This document shows positions 50,530 through 59,705 of a DNA stretch of 64,000 nt, piece by piece. A model generated the notes under the pieces. The model worked only from the letters and a program-made list of their open reading frames with translations. It ran no database searches and was not told the origin of the DNA. Every line of letters starts with the position of its first letter. The first letter of the stretch is position 1. Source of the stretch: JAGVPT01 sp963772165 (GTDB lineage: Bacteria > Bacteroidota > Ignavibacteria > UBA10030 > UBA8401); NCBI GenBank assembly GCA_963772165.1, contig CAVYWA010000014.1, positions 1 through 64,000 of the forward strand, in the 5' to 3' direction. A program made the translations under genes and the position numbers.

Positions 50530-51579
50530 TTATTGAATTGTCCAGGTATCGCCCGAGCCGAGTAATTTATCCAAATCTCCTTTGCCCTTTTTATCTACGG
50601 CACCTTTGATTTGAAGGGCCATTTGTGATTCGTACGTCGGGCGGTCGATGCTCAGGAAAATACCGACCGGGCGGGGAAGCGAAGCATTATAAGTCATGTT
50701 GGCAAGGATGAACGCCAGCGTTGAATCGTTCTCGTTATGAACAATCAGGTCGCTCACTGAATGTTTTCCGTCTTTCAACGAAACCACCGTCGGCCTGAAT
50801 CCGTCAAGGTGCACTCCTTTATCCCGCTCTTTTCCAAAGATCAGAGGCTTGCCGTGTTCAAGGTAGAGAACGTTTTCGTCTTTGGATTCTTTTTCGGTGA
50901 ACATGAAGAATGCGCCGTCGTTGAACACGTTGCAGTTCTGATAGATCTCAACAAATGACGTTCCCTTATGTTCGGCCGCCCGCTTTACAATGTGCTGCAG
51001 GTGTTTTGGATCGCGGTCCATCGTTCGCGCGACAAACGTGCCGCTCGCCCCGAGTGCCAGGCTGACCGGATTGAACGGGTAATCGATCGAGCCGTACGGC
51101 GTCGACTTCGTTACTTTGCCGAACTCGGATGTCGGAGAATACTGTCCCTTCGTCAGCCCGTAAATTTGATTGTTGAACAGCATGACGTTGACGTCGATGT
51201 TGCGGCGGATGAGATGGATCATGTGGTTCCCGCCGATGCTTAAGCCGTCGCCGTCGCCCGTGACTACCCACACGGATAAATCCGGCCGTGCCATTTTCAA
51301 GCCGGAGGCAATCGCGGTTGCTCTTCCGTGAATGCTGTGGAAACCGTACGTGTCCATGTAGTATGGAAACCGGCTCGAGCATCCGATGCCCGAAATGAAC
51401 ACGGTATTTTCCCTTTTGATATTCAAATCCGGCATGACGCGCTGCACCTGGGCAAGGATCGAATAATCGCCGCAGCCCGGGCACCACCGCACGTCCTGGT
51501 CGGACTGGAAATCTTTTGTGGTATACTTCGCGGACGGCGGTTCGCTTTTTGAAACAACTTCTTCAACAAGGATGCTCAT
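50530..51579 (-). CDS. korB: 2-oxoglutarate:ferredoxin oxidoreductase, beta subunit
   Basis: 349 aa. WCPGCGDYSILAQVQRVMPD (32-51), VFISGIGCSSRFPYYMDTYG, FHSIHGRATAIASGLKMARP and the thiamine-diphosphate motif VTGDGDGLSIGGNHMIHLIR (about 106-125) identify the TPP-binding subunit. CPGC and GIGCSS contribute cysteines for a [4Fe-4S] cluster. Couples 2-oxoacid decarboxylation to ferredoxin. It overlaps korA by 4 nt; 2-oxoglutarate versus pyruvate specificity is inferred from the two-subunit layout. Confidence 0.92.
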   Translation of the reverse strand: MSILVEEVVSKSEPPSAKYTTKDFQSDQDVRWCPGCGDYSILAQVQRVMPDLNIKRENTVFISGIGCSSRFPYYMDTYGFHSIHGRATAIASGLKMARPDLSVWVVTGDGDGLSIGGNHMIHLIRRNIDVNVMLFNNQIYGLTKGQYSPTSEFGKVTKSTPYGSIDYPFNPVSLALGASGTFVARTMDRDPKHLQHIVKRAAEHKGTSFVEIYQNCNVFNDGAFFMFTEKESKDENVLYLEHGKPLIFGKERDKGVHLDGFRPTVVSLKDGKHSVSDLIVHNENDSTLAFILANMTYNASLPRPVGIFLSIDRPTYESQMALQIKGAVDKKGKGDLDKLLGSGDTWTIQ

Positions 51580-53417
51580 GCTTTTTTGCCTTCCAGTATT
51601 TCGTCAATTTTTTCTTCGATCTCCGAGGATTTGAACGGCAGGCCCTGGACTTTATTCAGCCCGACCGCCGGAACAAGGTATTTTGCCCGCAGGACTTTGA
51701 TAAGCTGTCCCAAATTAATTTCCGGAACGAGCACATGTTTAAAATTGTAAAGAATCTCTCCGACGTTTTTCTGCAGCGGGTTCACATACCGGAGATGGAG
51801 ATGCGATACGGATTTTCCCTGCGCCCGCTTGGCTTCGACCGCCGAGCGGATCGCACCGTACGTGCCTCCCCAGCCGATAACGAGCAGATCGCCTTTCTCG
51901 TCTCCCTCAACAATTGCTGGGGGGATGTCGTTCGCGATGCGTTCGACTTTTTCAGCGCGAAGGTGAACCATTTTGTCATGGTTCTCGGGTTCGTAATTCA
52001 CGTTTCCTGTCTTGTCCTGTTTCTCCAATCCGCCGATACGGTGTTCGAGTCCCGGCGTTCCCGGAATCGCCCATTCACGGGCAAGCGTTGTTTCGTTCCG
52101 CAAGTAGGGGAGATAATTATTCGGGTCTTTCCTGAACTTTGGAGAAATATCAGGAATGTCCGCAACGTTCGGTAGTTTCCACGGTTCCGATCCGTTGCCA
52201 AGGTATCCGTCGGACAACATCATCACAGGGGTCATGAACTTCAAAGCGATACGCGCGGCTTCGAAAATTGTATTGAAACAATCGCTCGGGGTTGATGCAG
52301 CGAGGACTGGAACGGGAGCTTCGCCGTTGCGTCCATACAATGCCTGGAGGAGATCAGCCTGTTCTGTTTTCGTCGGAAGCCCCGTGCTCGGGCCGCCGCG
52401 CTGGATATTAATAATAAGGAGCGGAAGTTCAACCATCACCGCTAAACCGATCGCCTCCGTTTTCAACGCGACGCCGGGTCCGCTCGTTGTTGTTACTGCG
52501 AGCGCGCCGCCGAACGATGCACCGATCGCGCTGGTGATAGCGGCAATTTCATCCTCGGCTTGGAAAGTCTTCACGCCGTATTCTTTGTACATCGACAATT
52601 CGTGAAGGATGTCGCTCGCCGGCGTGATCGGATAGCTGCCGAGAAAAAGGTCGAGCTTGGCTTTACTTGCCGCGACAACTAACCCTAACGCGACGGCAGT
52701 GTTGCCGGTGATGTTGCGGTATTTTCCCCGCGGTAATGCGGCGGCTTTTACTTCATACCGGACGTTGAAGATTTCCGTCGTCTCGGCAAAATTCCATCCA
52801 GCCTTCAACACTCTCGTATTTGCTTCAACGATGTCCGGCTTGCTTTTAAATTTTGCTTTGATCCATGCGACGGTGTTATCGATGGAACGATTGTACATCC
52901 AATACATCATCCCGAGCGCGAAGAAATTTTTTGTCCTGTCGACAATCTTTGTCGGCAGATTCATGTCGGCAAGGGCGAGGCTTGTGAGCTTGGTGATGTC
53001 GGCCTGGTAGACTGGATACTTTGCCAGCGAGTTGTCCGTTAACGGGTTCGATGTGTAACCCGCAAGCTTCAAATTTTTATCGTTGAACCCGTCCGTGTTC
53101 ACGATGATGGCGCCGCCGTCGACAAGGCCGCGAAGGTTCACTTTTAATGCAGCCGCGTTCATTGCGACAAGAACGTCGCACTGGTCCCCCGGCGTGTTGA
53201 TCTCCGTGCTTCCGAAATGGATCTGAAAACCGCTCACGCCGAAGAGCGTTCCCTGCGGTGCACGGATCTCCGCCGGATAATCCGGAAGCGTGCTCAGGTC
53301 ATTGCCCATGATCGCCGACGTGTTCGTGAATTGCGTCCCTGTAAGCTGCATGCCGTCCCCCGAATCGCCCGCAAAGCGGATCGTCACTTCATCAAGGGAT
53401 TTTATTTTCTTATCCAT
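51576..53417 (-). CDS. korA: 2-oxoglutarate:ferredoxin oxidoreductase, alpha subunit (gamma-alpha fusion)
   Basis: 613 aa. The gamma domain at the N-terminus (IRFAGDSGDGMQLTGTQFTN, about 12-31) is fused to the pyrimidine-binding alpha part (LFLGSYPITPASDILHELSM, TFQAEDEIAAITSAIGASFG, GALAVTTTSGPGVALKTEAI). The transketolase C-like end (GDLLVIGWGGTYGAIRSAVE) completes it. First gene of the kor pair. Confidence 0.94.
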   Translation of the reverse strand: MDKKIKSLDEVTIRFAGDSGDGMQLTGTQFTNTSAIMGNDLSTLPDYPAEIRAPQGTLFGVSGFQIHFGSTEINTPGDQCDVLVAMNAAALKVNLRGLVDGGAIIVNTDGFNDKNLKLAGYTSNPLTDNSLAKYPVYQADITKLTSLALADMNLPTKIVDRTKNFFALGMMYWMYNRSIDNTVAWIKAKFKSKPDIVEANTRVLKAGWNFAETTEIFNVRYEVKAAALPRGKYRNITGNTAVALGLVVAASKAKLDLFLGSYPITPASDILHELSMYKEYGVKTFQAEDEIAAITSAIGASFGGALAVTTTSGPGVALKTEAIGLAVMVELPLLIINIQRGGPSTGLPTKTEQADLLQALYGRNGEAPVPVLAASTPSDCFNTIFEAARIALKFMTPVMMLSDGYLGNGSEPWKLPNVADIPDISPKFRKDPNNYLPYLRNETTLAREWAIPGTPGLEHRIGGLEKQDKTGNVNYEPENHDKMVHLRAEKVERIANDIPPAIVEGDEKGDLLVIGWGGTYGAIRSAVEAKRAQGKSVSHLHLRYVNPLQKNVGEILYNFKHVLVPEINLGQLIKVLRAKYLVPAVGLNKVQGLPFKSSEIEEKIDEILEGKKA

Positions 53418-53443
53418 GTCATGCTCGTCCTTTACATTTGTCC

Positions 53444-54178
53444 TTACGATAGTTCATTGAGGAATGGAAGCCAACGTGAAAAATATGATGATAGAATTGT
53501 CAGGTAGTTGGTGATGATGAGGAGGCCGAGGACGACAAGCATCGCGCCCCCCACAATCTCAATCGTATGAAAATATTTTTTTACCCTGTTGAACATCGTA
53601 AAGAAGATATTAATGCTGATACCCGTAAGGAAGAATGGAATGCCAAGGCCGAGCGAATAGCTGGCGAGAAGCGCAATTCCCTTGTACACGGTGTCCTGTT
53701 GGCTTGCGATGACGAGGATCGCAGCAAGCACCGGCCCGATACACGGTGTCCACCCAAAAGCGAACGCCGTGCCGACAAAAAATGACCCGAACATTCCCAG
53801 TTTTTTTTGCTGGACGTGAAACCTCTGCTCATAGTTCAGGAAATTGATCCTGAACACGCCCATCATGTGCAAACCGAACACGATAATAAGCACCCCGGCA
53901 ATCTTGCTGATCGTTAAATAGTACTCGTTGAACGTCTTTCCCAGCGTCGTTGCAGTCGCTCCGAGCAGAATAAAGACCATCGTAAACCCGCCGATAAAAA
54001 ACAACGAGTTCAGAATTATCGAACGCAAGGCAGACTTGTTCTGTTCCATGTCCTTCATTTCATCGAGTGAAACGCCTGAAATAAAGGAAATGTACCCTGG
54101 CACTATCGGGAGCACACAAGGAGACACAAAGGAGAGCAAGCCAAAGATAAAAGCCGTTAGAATTCCTACATTCTGCAA
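53444..54178 (-). CDS. ccdA: CcdA-like cytochrome c biogenesis/thiol transport membrane protein
   Basis: 244 aa with six membrane segments. FGLLSFVSPCVLPIVPGYIS (13-32) and FGWTPCIGPVLAAIL (about 141-155) carry the two redox cysteines that shuttle electrons across the membrane. It probably supplies reductant to periplasmic thioredoxin-fold proteins such as those at 46653-47740. Upstream of korA on the same strand with a 26-bp gap. Confidence 0.92.
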   Translation of the reverse strand: MQNVGILTAFIFGLLSFVSPCVLPIVPGYISFISGVSLDEMKDMEQNKSALRSIILNSLFFIGGFTMVFILLGATATTLGKTFNEYYLTISKIAGVLIIVFGLHMMGVFRINFLNYEQRFHVQQKKLGMFGSFFVGTAFAFGWTPCIGPVLAAILVIASQQDTVYKGIALLASYSLGLGIPFFLTGISINIFFTMFNRVKKYFHTIEIVGGAMLVVLGLLIITNYLTILSSYFSRWLPFLNELS

Positions 54179-54485
54179 TCAAAACCTCATCTTCCTGCAA
54201 TAATGTAGTTCATTTACTCAAGAATATCAAGGCGTTAACGGGGCGATTTCAGCAGGAAAGGCATCATTTGGCTGGATGTGTGCGCAGCAACACCATTGAA
54301 GTTTATTACGGAGTGGCTTTATAAATGCAATGCGATTTAAACAATCAGGTGAACTTTGTTTTGCGATTCCAGCAGCACAGTTCAGAGTTTTCGTTTGTGG
54401 AAAAATAATGCGACGACTCATGAATTCATCATGACGATTTTTTTTTGTTTTGAGCTGCGGGATTGACAATGCGTTCCTGATCAAA
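54179..54485. other. Intergenic stretch with no gene seen
   Basis: Between the ccdA start and the argG terminator. A minus-strand frame of 85 codons exists but has no protein-like features or ribosome-binding site. Presumably contains the promoter for ccdA-korA-korB; no clear elements recognised. Confidence 0.5.
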
Positions 54486-54522
54486 ACAAAAAAGCCATTC
54501 CGTTTTTCTCCGGGATGGCTTT
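54486..54522 (-). terminator. Rho-independent terminator of the arginine operon
   Basis: AGCCATTCCG (54493-54502) pairs with CGGGATGGCT (54511-54520). On the minus strand it is followed by TTTTTTGTTTTG. It lies 36 bp past the argG stop. Confidence 0.85.
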
Positions 54523-54557
54523 GTCCTCCATACTTCTTACTGCTTACTGAAATCCGC

Positions 54558-55796
54558 CTACTTCCTTCGCTTCAGCAACTTTTTCGCTCTTCCTTCGTTT
54601 GACTTGTTCACTTTGTGGAATGTTTTTAACGGTAAGCCGTAAATCTTGATGAACCCTTCTGCCGCGGAATGGTCGAATGTATCGTCGACAGTGTACGTTG
54701 CGAGTTGCGTGTCATAAAGAGAATAGGGGGATGTTCGTCCGCCGACGGTAAGATTTCCTTTGTAGAGCCGGACCCTCACTAAACCTGTGACATTCTTTTG
54801 CGTTTCGTCGATGAATCCATCCATCGCTTTTTTCAACGGGGAGAACCAGAGCCCGTTGTAGATAAGCGTTGCATAATCGTCCGACAATTTCGACTTGTAA
54901 TGAAAAACCTCTTTATCAAGGGTCAGCCGCTCCAGCTCCTGATGTGCAAAATGGAGCGTCACCGCCGCGGGAGCTTCGTACACTTCGCGCGATTTAATGC
55001 CGACAAGCCGGTTCTCGACTAAATCAATTCTCCCGACGCCGTTCGCTCCGGCAATCGTGTTCAACTCTTCAATGAGCGACACGCCGTCCATTTTCTTTCC
55101 ATCAAGTCCGACCGGAAGGCCCTCCTTGAATTCAATAGAGACGTACGTCGCCTTATTGGGTGCATCTTCCGGTGCAACCGTTCGCTGGTAGGCATCTTGC
55201 GGCGGTTCGACCATGGGGTCCTCAAGAATTCCGCATTCGATCGCCGTGCCCCAGATGTTCTCATCGATCGAGTATGGATTTTTCTTCGTCGCCGAAACGG
55301 GAATTCCGTGCTTCTCACAGTACGCGATTTCTTCCTCGCGGGATTTGAATTCCCATTCACGAAGGGGTGCGAGCACTTTCAGCTCTGGTGCCAGCGCCAT
55401 GACTGAAACCTCAAATCGAACCTGATCGTTTCCTTTTCCCGTGCAGCCATGGGCAACGGCGGTGCATTTTTCTCTCTTTGCGACATCAACTAAAGCTTTT
55501 GCCAGGAGCGGGCGTCCGAGTGATGTTGCCATCGGATAAACATGTTCATACAGCGCTCCGGCTTTGAGTGCCGGGAAAATATAGCCCTGGACAAATTCCT
55601 TCTTCAGGTCCTGAACGTAGACTTTTTTCGCTCCGGTTTTGTACGCCTTATCGGCGACGCCGACAAGCTCTTTCTGCTGCCCCAAATTTCCTGTGACAGT
55701 GATGACATCCGCGTTATATTTTTCCTGCAGCCATTTAACGATAACGGACGTGTCGAGGCCGCCTGAGTATGCGACGGCAATTTTTTCTTTCTTCAA
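54558..55796 (-). CDS. argG: Argininosuccinate synthase
   Basis: 412 aa. The ATP-binding P-loop is IAVAYSGGLDTSVIVKWLQ (6-24). TAVAHGCTGKGNDQVRFEVS (citrulline/aspartate site, about 114-133), PYSIDENIWGTAIECG and DLVENRLVGIKSREVYEAPA are family signatures. It joins citrulline and aspartate. Last gene of the arg operon, 58 bp after argR. Confidence 0.96.
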   Translation of the reverse strand: MKKEKIAVAYSGGLDTSVIVKWLQEKYNADVITVTGNLGQQKELVGVADKAYKTGAKKVYVQDLKKEFVQGYIFPALKAGALYEHVYPMATSLGRPLLAKALVDVAKREKCTAVAHGCTGKGNDQVRFEVSVMALAPELKVLAPLREWEFKSREEEIAYCEKHGIPVSATKKNPYSIDENIWGTAIECGILEDPMVEPPQDAYQRTVAPEDAPNKATYVSIEFKEGLPVGLDGKKMDGVSLIEELNTIAGANGVGRIDLVENRLVGIKSREVYEAPAAVTLHFAHQELERLTLDKEVFHYKSKLSDDYATLIYNGLWFSPLKKAMDGFIDETQKNVTGLVRVRLYKGNLTVGGRTSPYSLYDTQLATYTVDDTFDHSAAEGFIKIYGLPLKTFHKVNKSNEGRAKKLLKRRK

Positions 55797-55853
55797 AATG
55801 ATTCTTCCTTATGGTTAGTAAGAGATGCGGTGGACGTAAAAAAGTTTTTAGTT

Positions 55854-56312
55854 TCAGTGCTGCCCTGCGCGCTCCACGAGAGCATCCTTAATGTCTCGCA
55901 GCGTTGAATGAATTTTCTTGATGGTCGACGGTAGCACGACAACAGTGTCGTCTCCCGCGACGGTTCCGAGCATATGCGGATGGTGAAGCGAGTCGAGGAA
56001 CGACGCGACGCCCGGCGCTCGTCCCGGCAGCGTCCGGATGACGATCATCGCTTCGTTCGCGTTGATGCTCGTGATTTCGAAACCGATGAGTGATTTTATT
56101 TTTCGTTCTTCTCCTTCCGTGCTGAGCACGTACCGCATGCCGTCCTCGGAATGAACGCGGTCAACGCCGAGTTCTTTGAGGTCGCGGGAAAGGGTTGCCT
56201 GCGTAACGTCGAAGCCCCGTTTTTTTAAATCAACGCACAGCTCTTCCTGGCTGGGAATCGCCTTCGAGAGGATGATTTCCTTTATAGCAAAATGCCTTTT
56301 TGCTTTATTCAC
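55854..56312 (-). CDS. argR: Arginine repressor
   Basis: 152 aa. The N-terminal winged helix is SQEELCVDLKKRGFDVTQAT and LSRDLKELGVDRV (about 21-53, with the S-R-D recognition helix). The C-terminal hexamerisation/arginine-binding domain is LGTVAGDDTVVVLPST with the conserved GDDT. It lies inside the operon it probably controls. Its start overlaps the argB stop by 4 nt. Confidence 0.95.
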   Translation of the reverse strand: MNKAKRHFAIKEIILSKAIPSQEELCVDLKKRGFDVTQATLSRDLKELGVDRVHSEDGMRYVLSTEGEERKIKSLIGFEITSINANEAMIVIRTLPGRAPGVASFLDSLHHPHMLGTVAGDDTVVVLPSTIKKIHSTLRDIKDALVERAGQH

Positions 56313-57178
56313 GTTCGATGGCTGTTCTTTTTGGAAATGCTCTCGCGGACCATTTGCGTCCCGATTCCCTCGTCGGTGAAAATTTCAAGCAGGAGAGAAT
56401 GCTTGATGCGCCCGTCGACGATATGGACTTTTTTTACGCCGGCGTTCAACGTTTTAAATGCCGACCGCACCTTTGGAATCATCCCGCCGAAGATCGCTCC
56501 CTGATCGATGAGGCGTTCGGCTTCCTTTTCCGTCATCGAAGAAATACGTTGGTTGTTGATCACGATGCCTTCGATATCGCTGAGGTAAACGAGCTTTTCC
56601 GCTTTCAAGGCATCGGCAATAGTGCCGGCGGCGAGGTCGGCGTTGATGTTGAAGATTGTTCCATCTTTTCCAACGCCGAGCGGTGCGATCACCGGCATCA
56701 TGCCGTTTTTCAAAAGCAGTTCGATAAACGGAACGTTGACCGACGTGACTCTTCCCACCAGCCCCAAGTCAACCCCACCGTCGATAATTTTCTCGGCGCG
56801 AAGGAGCATGTTGTCCACGCCGCTGAGGCCGACCGCGTCGCCGTCGTTGCTGTTGATGAGATTGACGATCTCTTTATTGATTCTGCCGGCGAGAACCATC
56901 TGGACGACTTCCACCATCGCTTCGTCGGTATAGCGCTGCCCGTCGACGAATTTCGTTTCGATGCCCAGCTTCTTTGCAATTTCCGTGATCTCTTTTCCAC
57001 CGCCATGGACGATGACAATATTGATCCCGATCTTTCGAAGAATCGTTACATCCTTCCCGAACGTTTCTCTCAGCAGCGGGTCGGTCATCGCCGCCCCGCC
57101 GTACTTGATGACAAACGTTTTCCCCTCATATTTCTGGATATAAGGGAGAGCTTCAATGAGGACTTCTTCTTTTTTCAT
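56309..57178 (-). CDS. argB: Acetylglutamate kinase
   Basis: 289 aa. FVIKYGGAAMTDPLL (21-35), the amino-acid-kinase loop NIVIVHGGGKEITEIAKKLG (about 53-72), FVDGQRYTDEAMVEVVQMVL and GTIFNINADLAAGTIADAL are standard. It phosphorylates N-acetylglutamate, the usual feedback point. No arginine-sensing N-terminal helix is evident. Confidence 0.95.
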   Translation of the reverse strand: MKKEEVLIEALPYIQKYEGKTFVIKYGGAAMTDPLLRETFGKDVTILRKIGINIVIVHGGGKEITEIAKKLGIETKFVDGQRYTDEAMVEVVQMVLAGRINKEIVNLINSNDGDAVGLSGVDNMLLRAEKIIDGGVDLGLVGRVTSVNVPFIELLLKNGMMPVIAPLGVGKDGTIFNINADLAAGTIADALKAEKLVYLSDIEGIVINNQRISSMTEKEAERLIDQGAIFGGMIPKVRSAFKTLNAGVKKVHIVDGRIKHSLLLEIFTDEGIGTQMVRESISKKNSHRT

Positions 57179-57281
57179 TTCACTCGTACAATCGATGTTG
57201 AATTCCGACAGATTACAACGGCAATCTAAGATCTACCACTTCGACCTCGCACCCTCGCCCTCAATTCTTTTGCCGGTTCGC

Positions 57282-58506
57282 CTAACTCCTGTAGCTCGCA
57301 TTAATATCGATGTAGCCTTTCGACAGGTCGCACGTCCATAACGTTGCGGAGCCGCTGCCGTTATGCAGGTCTACGGTGATCGCAATTTCTTTCTGTTGAA
57401 GAATTTTTTTTGCCTTTTTTTCTGAAAAAGAAATATTGTAGTTCTTGCCGAGGATCCGCAAGCCGCCGAAAAAGATCTCCGTTCTGTCGGGATTGAAAAA
57501 TATTCCCGACCTGCCGACGGCGGCAAGAATTCTCCCCCAGTTCGCATCTTCACCGTGGATTGCGGTTTTAACCAGCAGCGAATTGCATACCGTCCGTCCC
57601 GCTTGTTCAGCGTCTTTTTTTGATTGAGCACCTTTGACCGTTAGTTCGATAAACTTCGTAGCCCCTTCGCCGTCTTTCACAATCAATTTTGAGAGGATCG
57701 GCAAGAACATGCTCAAAGGCTTTATAGAAGCGCGTATATGCCGGAGAATTCTCTTTCAATAATGCGTTGTCAGCTTTTCGATTCGCAAGCACAAGAACCA
57801 TGTCATTCGTGCTCGTGTCGCCGTCTACAATAATGCGGTTGAACGACGTCTCTGTTGCAAGCCGCAGCGTCTTTTTTAAGAGCGAGTGCGAAATATTCGC
57901 ATCGGTCGTAACAAAGGCGAGCATCGTTGCCATGTTCGGTGCGATCATCCCTGAACCCTTAGCGATACCGCCAATCCGCACAGGGGCCTTGCCGATTTTC
58001 AGCTCAACGGCGTATTCTTTGATGAATGTGTCGGTCGTGCAAATTCCCTCGGCGGCGTCACCGTTTCCCTCTTTCCGCAAGTGTTCTGAAGCCGCAACAA
58101 TGCCGGCGTTCATTTTTTTCATAGGGAGGAATTGGCCGATGATGCCGGTTGAGGAAACAAGGACATGTGAAGGAGGGATTTGCAAAGCTCGCGCTGCTGT
58201 TGCGATCGATTGGAGGGCATCATTCATTCCCCGTTTTCCCGTGCACGCATTTGCATTACCGCTGTTGACGACTATCGCCGAAGCAAACTTCGATTTTTTT
58301 AATTGCCGTTGATCGAGCGTAACGCATGCAGCTTTTGTCGCGCTCGTCGTAAAAACCCCCGCAGAGAGCGCTGGCACGTCCGATGCGATAAGGGTTAAAT
58401 CTTTCTTTTTCTTTTTTATTCCCGCATGAATACCTGAAGCAATAAACCCATTCGGTGCGCAGATTCCGCCGTCAATCTTTTTCATTTCCAATTTTTCACT
58501 TTTCAC
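57282..58506 (-). pseudogene. argJ: Glutamate N-acetyltransferase (ArgJ), single-base frameshift
   Basis: Two overlapping frames make one ArgJ. The first (to 57607) has GGICAPNGFIASGIHAGIKK, AIVVNSGNANACTGKRGMND and the autocleavage region IAPNMATMLAFVTTDANI, where the Thr after MA is the nucleophile. The second (57716-57282) starts in LSKLIVKDGEGATKFIEL and ends DINASYRS, the family terminus. They join if one of the two bases GG at 57695-57696 is removed, giving about 407 aa. The start may be the GTG at 58506 or an ATG at 58485. Arginine synthesis would need it, so an assembly error is quite possible. Confidence 0.85.
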
Positions 58507-58508
58507 TT

Positions 58509-59522
58509 TTACAAAAGCCCTTCCGTTTCTTCAAACCCGAGCATGAGATTCATGTTTTGCACGGCTTGGCCTGCCGCACCTTTCACTAAATTGTCGATCA
58601 CACTGAGAAGAATGAGCGTCTTGTTTCTTTCATCAATGCGAAAACCGATATCGCAGAAGTTCGTATAATTGACGTTCTTGATCTCCGGGATTGCCGTGCT
58701 GTGGACGCGGACAAACGGAGCGGCTGAATAATACTTTTTGTAGAGAGAAAATATTTCTTCATGCTCAACGTTTTTTTTCAGACGGAGATAAATGGAGGAA
58801 TAAATCCCTCGTGTAATGGGGATAAGATGGGGAACAAACGTCACGGTAACGGCATGCGATGCATTTTCCGTAACGGCTGACTCGATTTCAGGCGTGTGCT
58901 GATGAACGCTCACTTTGTAGGCCCTGACGCTTTCATTGACCTCCGAAAATGAATAGTCGAGAGAGGCGCTTCTTCCGGCGCCTGAAACTCCGGAGACAGC
59001 ACTGATGACAATTCCCGTTTCTTCGACGAGATCTTCTTTGACCATTGGAATGATAGGAAGAATTGCGCTCGTTGCGTAACATCCGGGATTGGCAACGAGC
59101 TGTGCAGCTTTTATCTGTTCATGGCACCATTCCGGCAAGCCGTATGTCGATGTGCACAAACTTTCAGCCGAAACATGCTCGCGCTGATAGTATTTTTGAT
59201 AGGCTGTGACATCTTTGAGCCTGTAATCGCCTCCAAGGTCGATAACTTTTTTCTTCGCCTTCAACAATTCGGGAACAACATGCATTGCTTCTCCGGATGG
59301 AAGGGCAATGAATACAAGGTCTGAATCGGAAACCAGTCCGACGGAATATCTTTCAAAAACGAGGTCGGTTTGTCCTCGGAATATCCCGAACATCTCGTCG
59401 ACTCGTTTTCCGGCGCTGGTGTGCGCAAAGACTTTTTTAAGCGTGACGTGGCGATGTTTCAATAATATTTTGATCAGTTCGGCTCCGGAATATCCGGAGG
59501 CGCCGAGAATTGAGATGTTCAT
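58509..59522 (-). CDS. argC: N-acetyl-gamma-glutamyl-phosphate reductase
   Basis: About 337 aa from the ATG at 59522, preceded by AAGGAA 9 nt upstream; the frame opens 24 nt earlier. NISILGASGYSGAELIKILL is the NADP fold. LVANPGCYATSAILPIIPMV contains the catalytic cysteine (C148). VSGVSGAGRSASLDYSFSE and HQHTPEIESAV are also typical. First gene of argC-argJ-argB-argR-argG. Confidence 0.95.
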   Translation of the reverse strand: MNISILGASGYSGAELIKILLKHRHVTLKKVFAHTSAGKRVDEMFGIFRGQTDLVFERYSVGLVSDSDLVFIALPSGEAMHVVPELLKAKKKVIDLGGDYRLKDVTAYQKYYQREHVSAESLCTSTYGLPEWCHEQIKAAQLVANPGCYATSAILPIIPMVKEDLVEETGIVISAVSGVSGAGRSASLDYSFSEVNESVRAYKVSVHQHTPEIESAVTENASHAVTVTFVPHLIPITRGIYSSIYLRLKKNVEHEEIFSLYKKYYSAAPFVRVHSTAIPEIKNVNYTNFCDIGFRIDERNKTLILLSVIDNLVKGAAGQAVQNMNLMLGFEETEGLL

Positions 59523-59550
59523 CGAAAAATTTCCTTCAAGTTGCAAGCGA

Positions 59551-59578
59551 ATAAATATACACTATGATGTATATTTAT
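59551..59578. promoter_or_regulatory. Dyad upstream of argC, candidate ArgR operator
   Basis: ATAAATATACA (59551-59561) and TGTATATTTAT (59568-59578) are perfect complements with a 6-bp spacer. The dyad lies 29-56 bp upstream of the argC start and is AT-rich, like known ARG boxes (AATAAATAT-type halves). TGCAAGC flanks it on both sides. With argR inside the operon, autoregulated repression by arginine is likely. Confidence 0.65.
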
Positions 59579-59705
59579 GCAAGCACTATTTTTTAGGAAA
59601 AATGCACGGCCCCATTTTCAAACGTGCCATCTTTTCCGTATCTTTATACTGTTCAACCTTACGGTACAGTTTTTCATTTTTCATTTTTAACTTCTGACTG
59701 CAACA

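Noticed and set aside
54227..54484. 85-aa minus-strand ORF between ccdA and argG
   Set aside because: No ribosome-binding site and no protein-like pattern; treated as intergenic.
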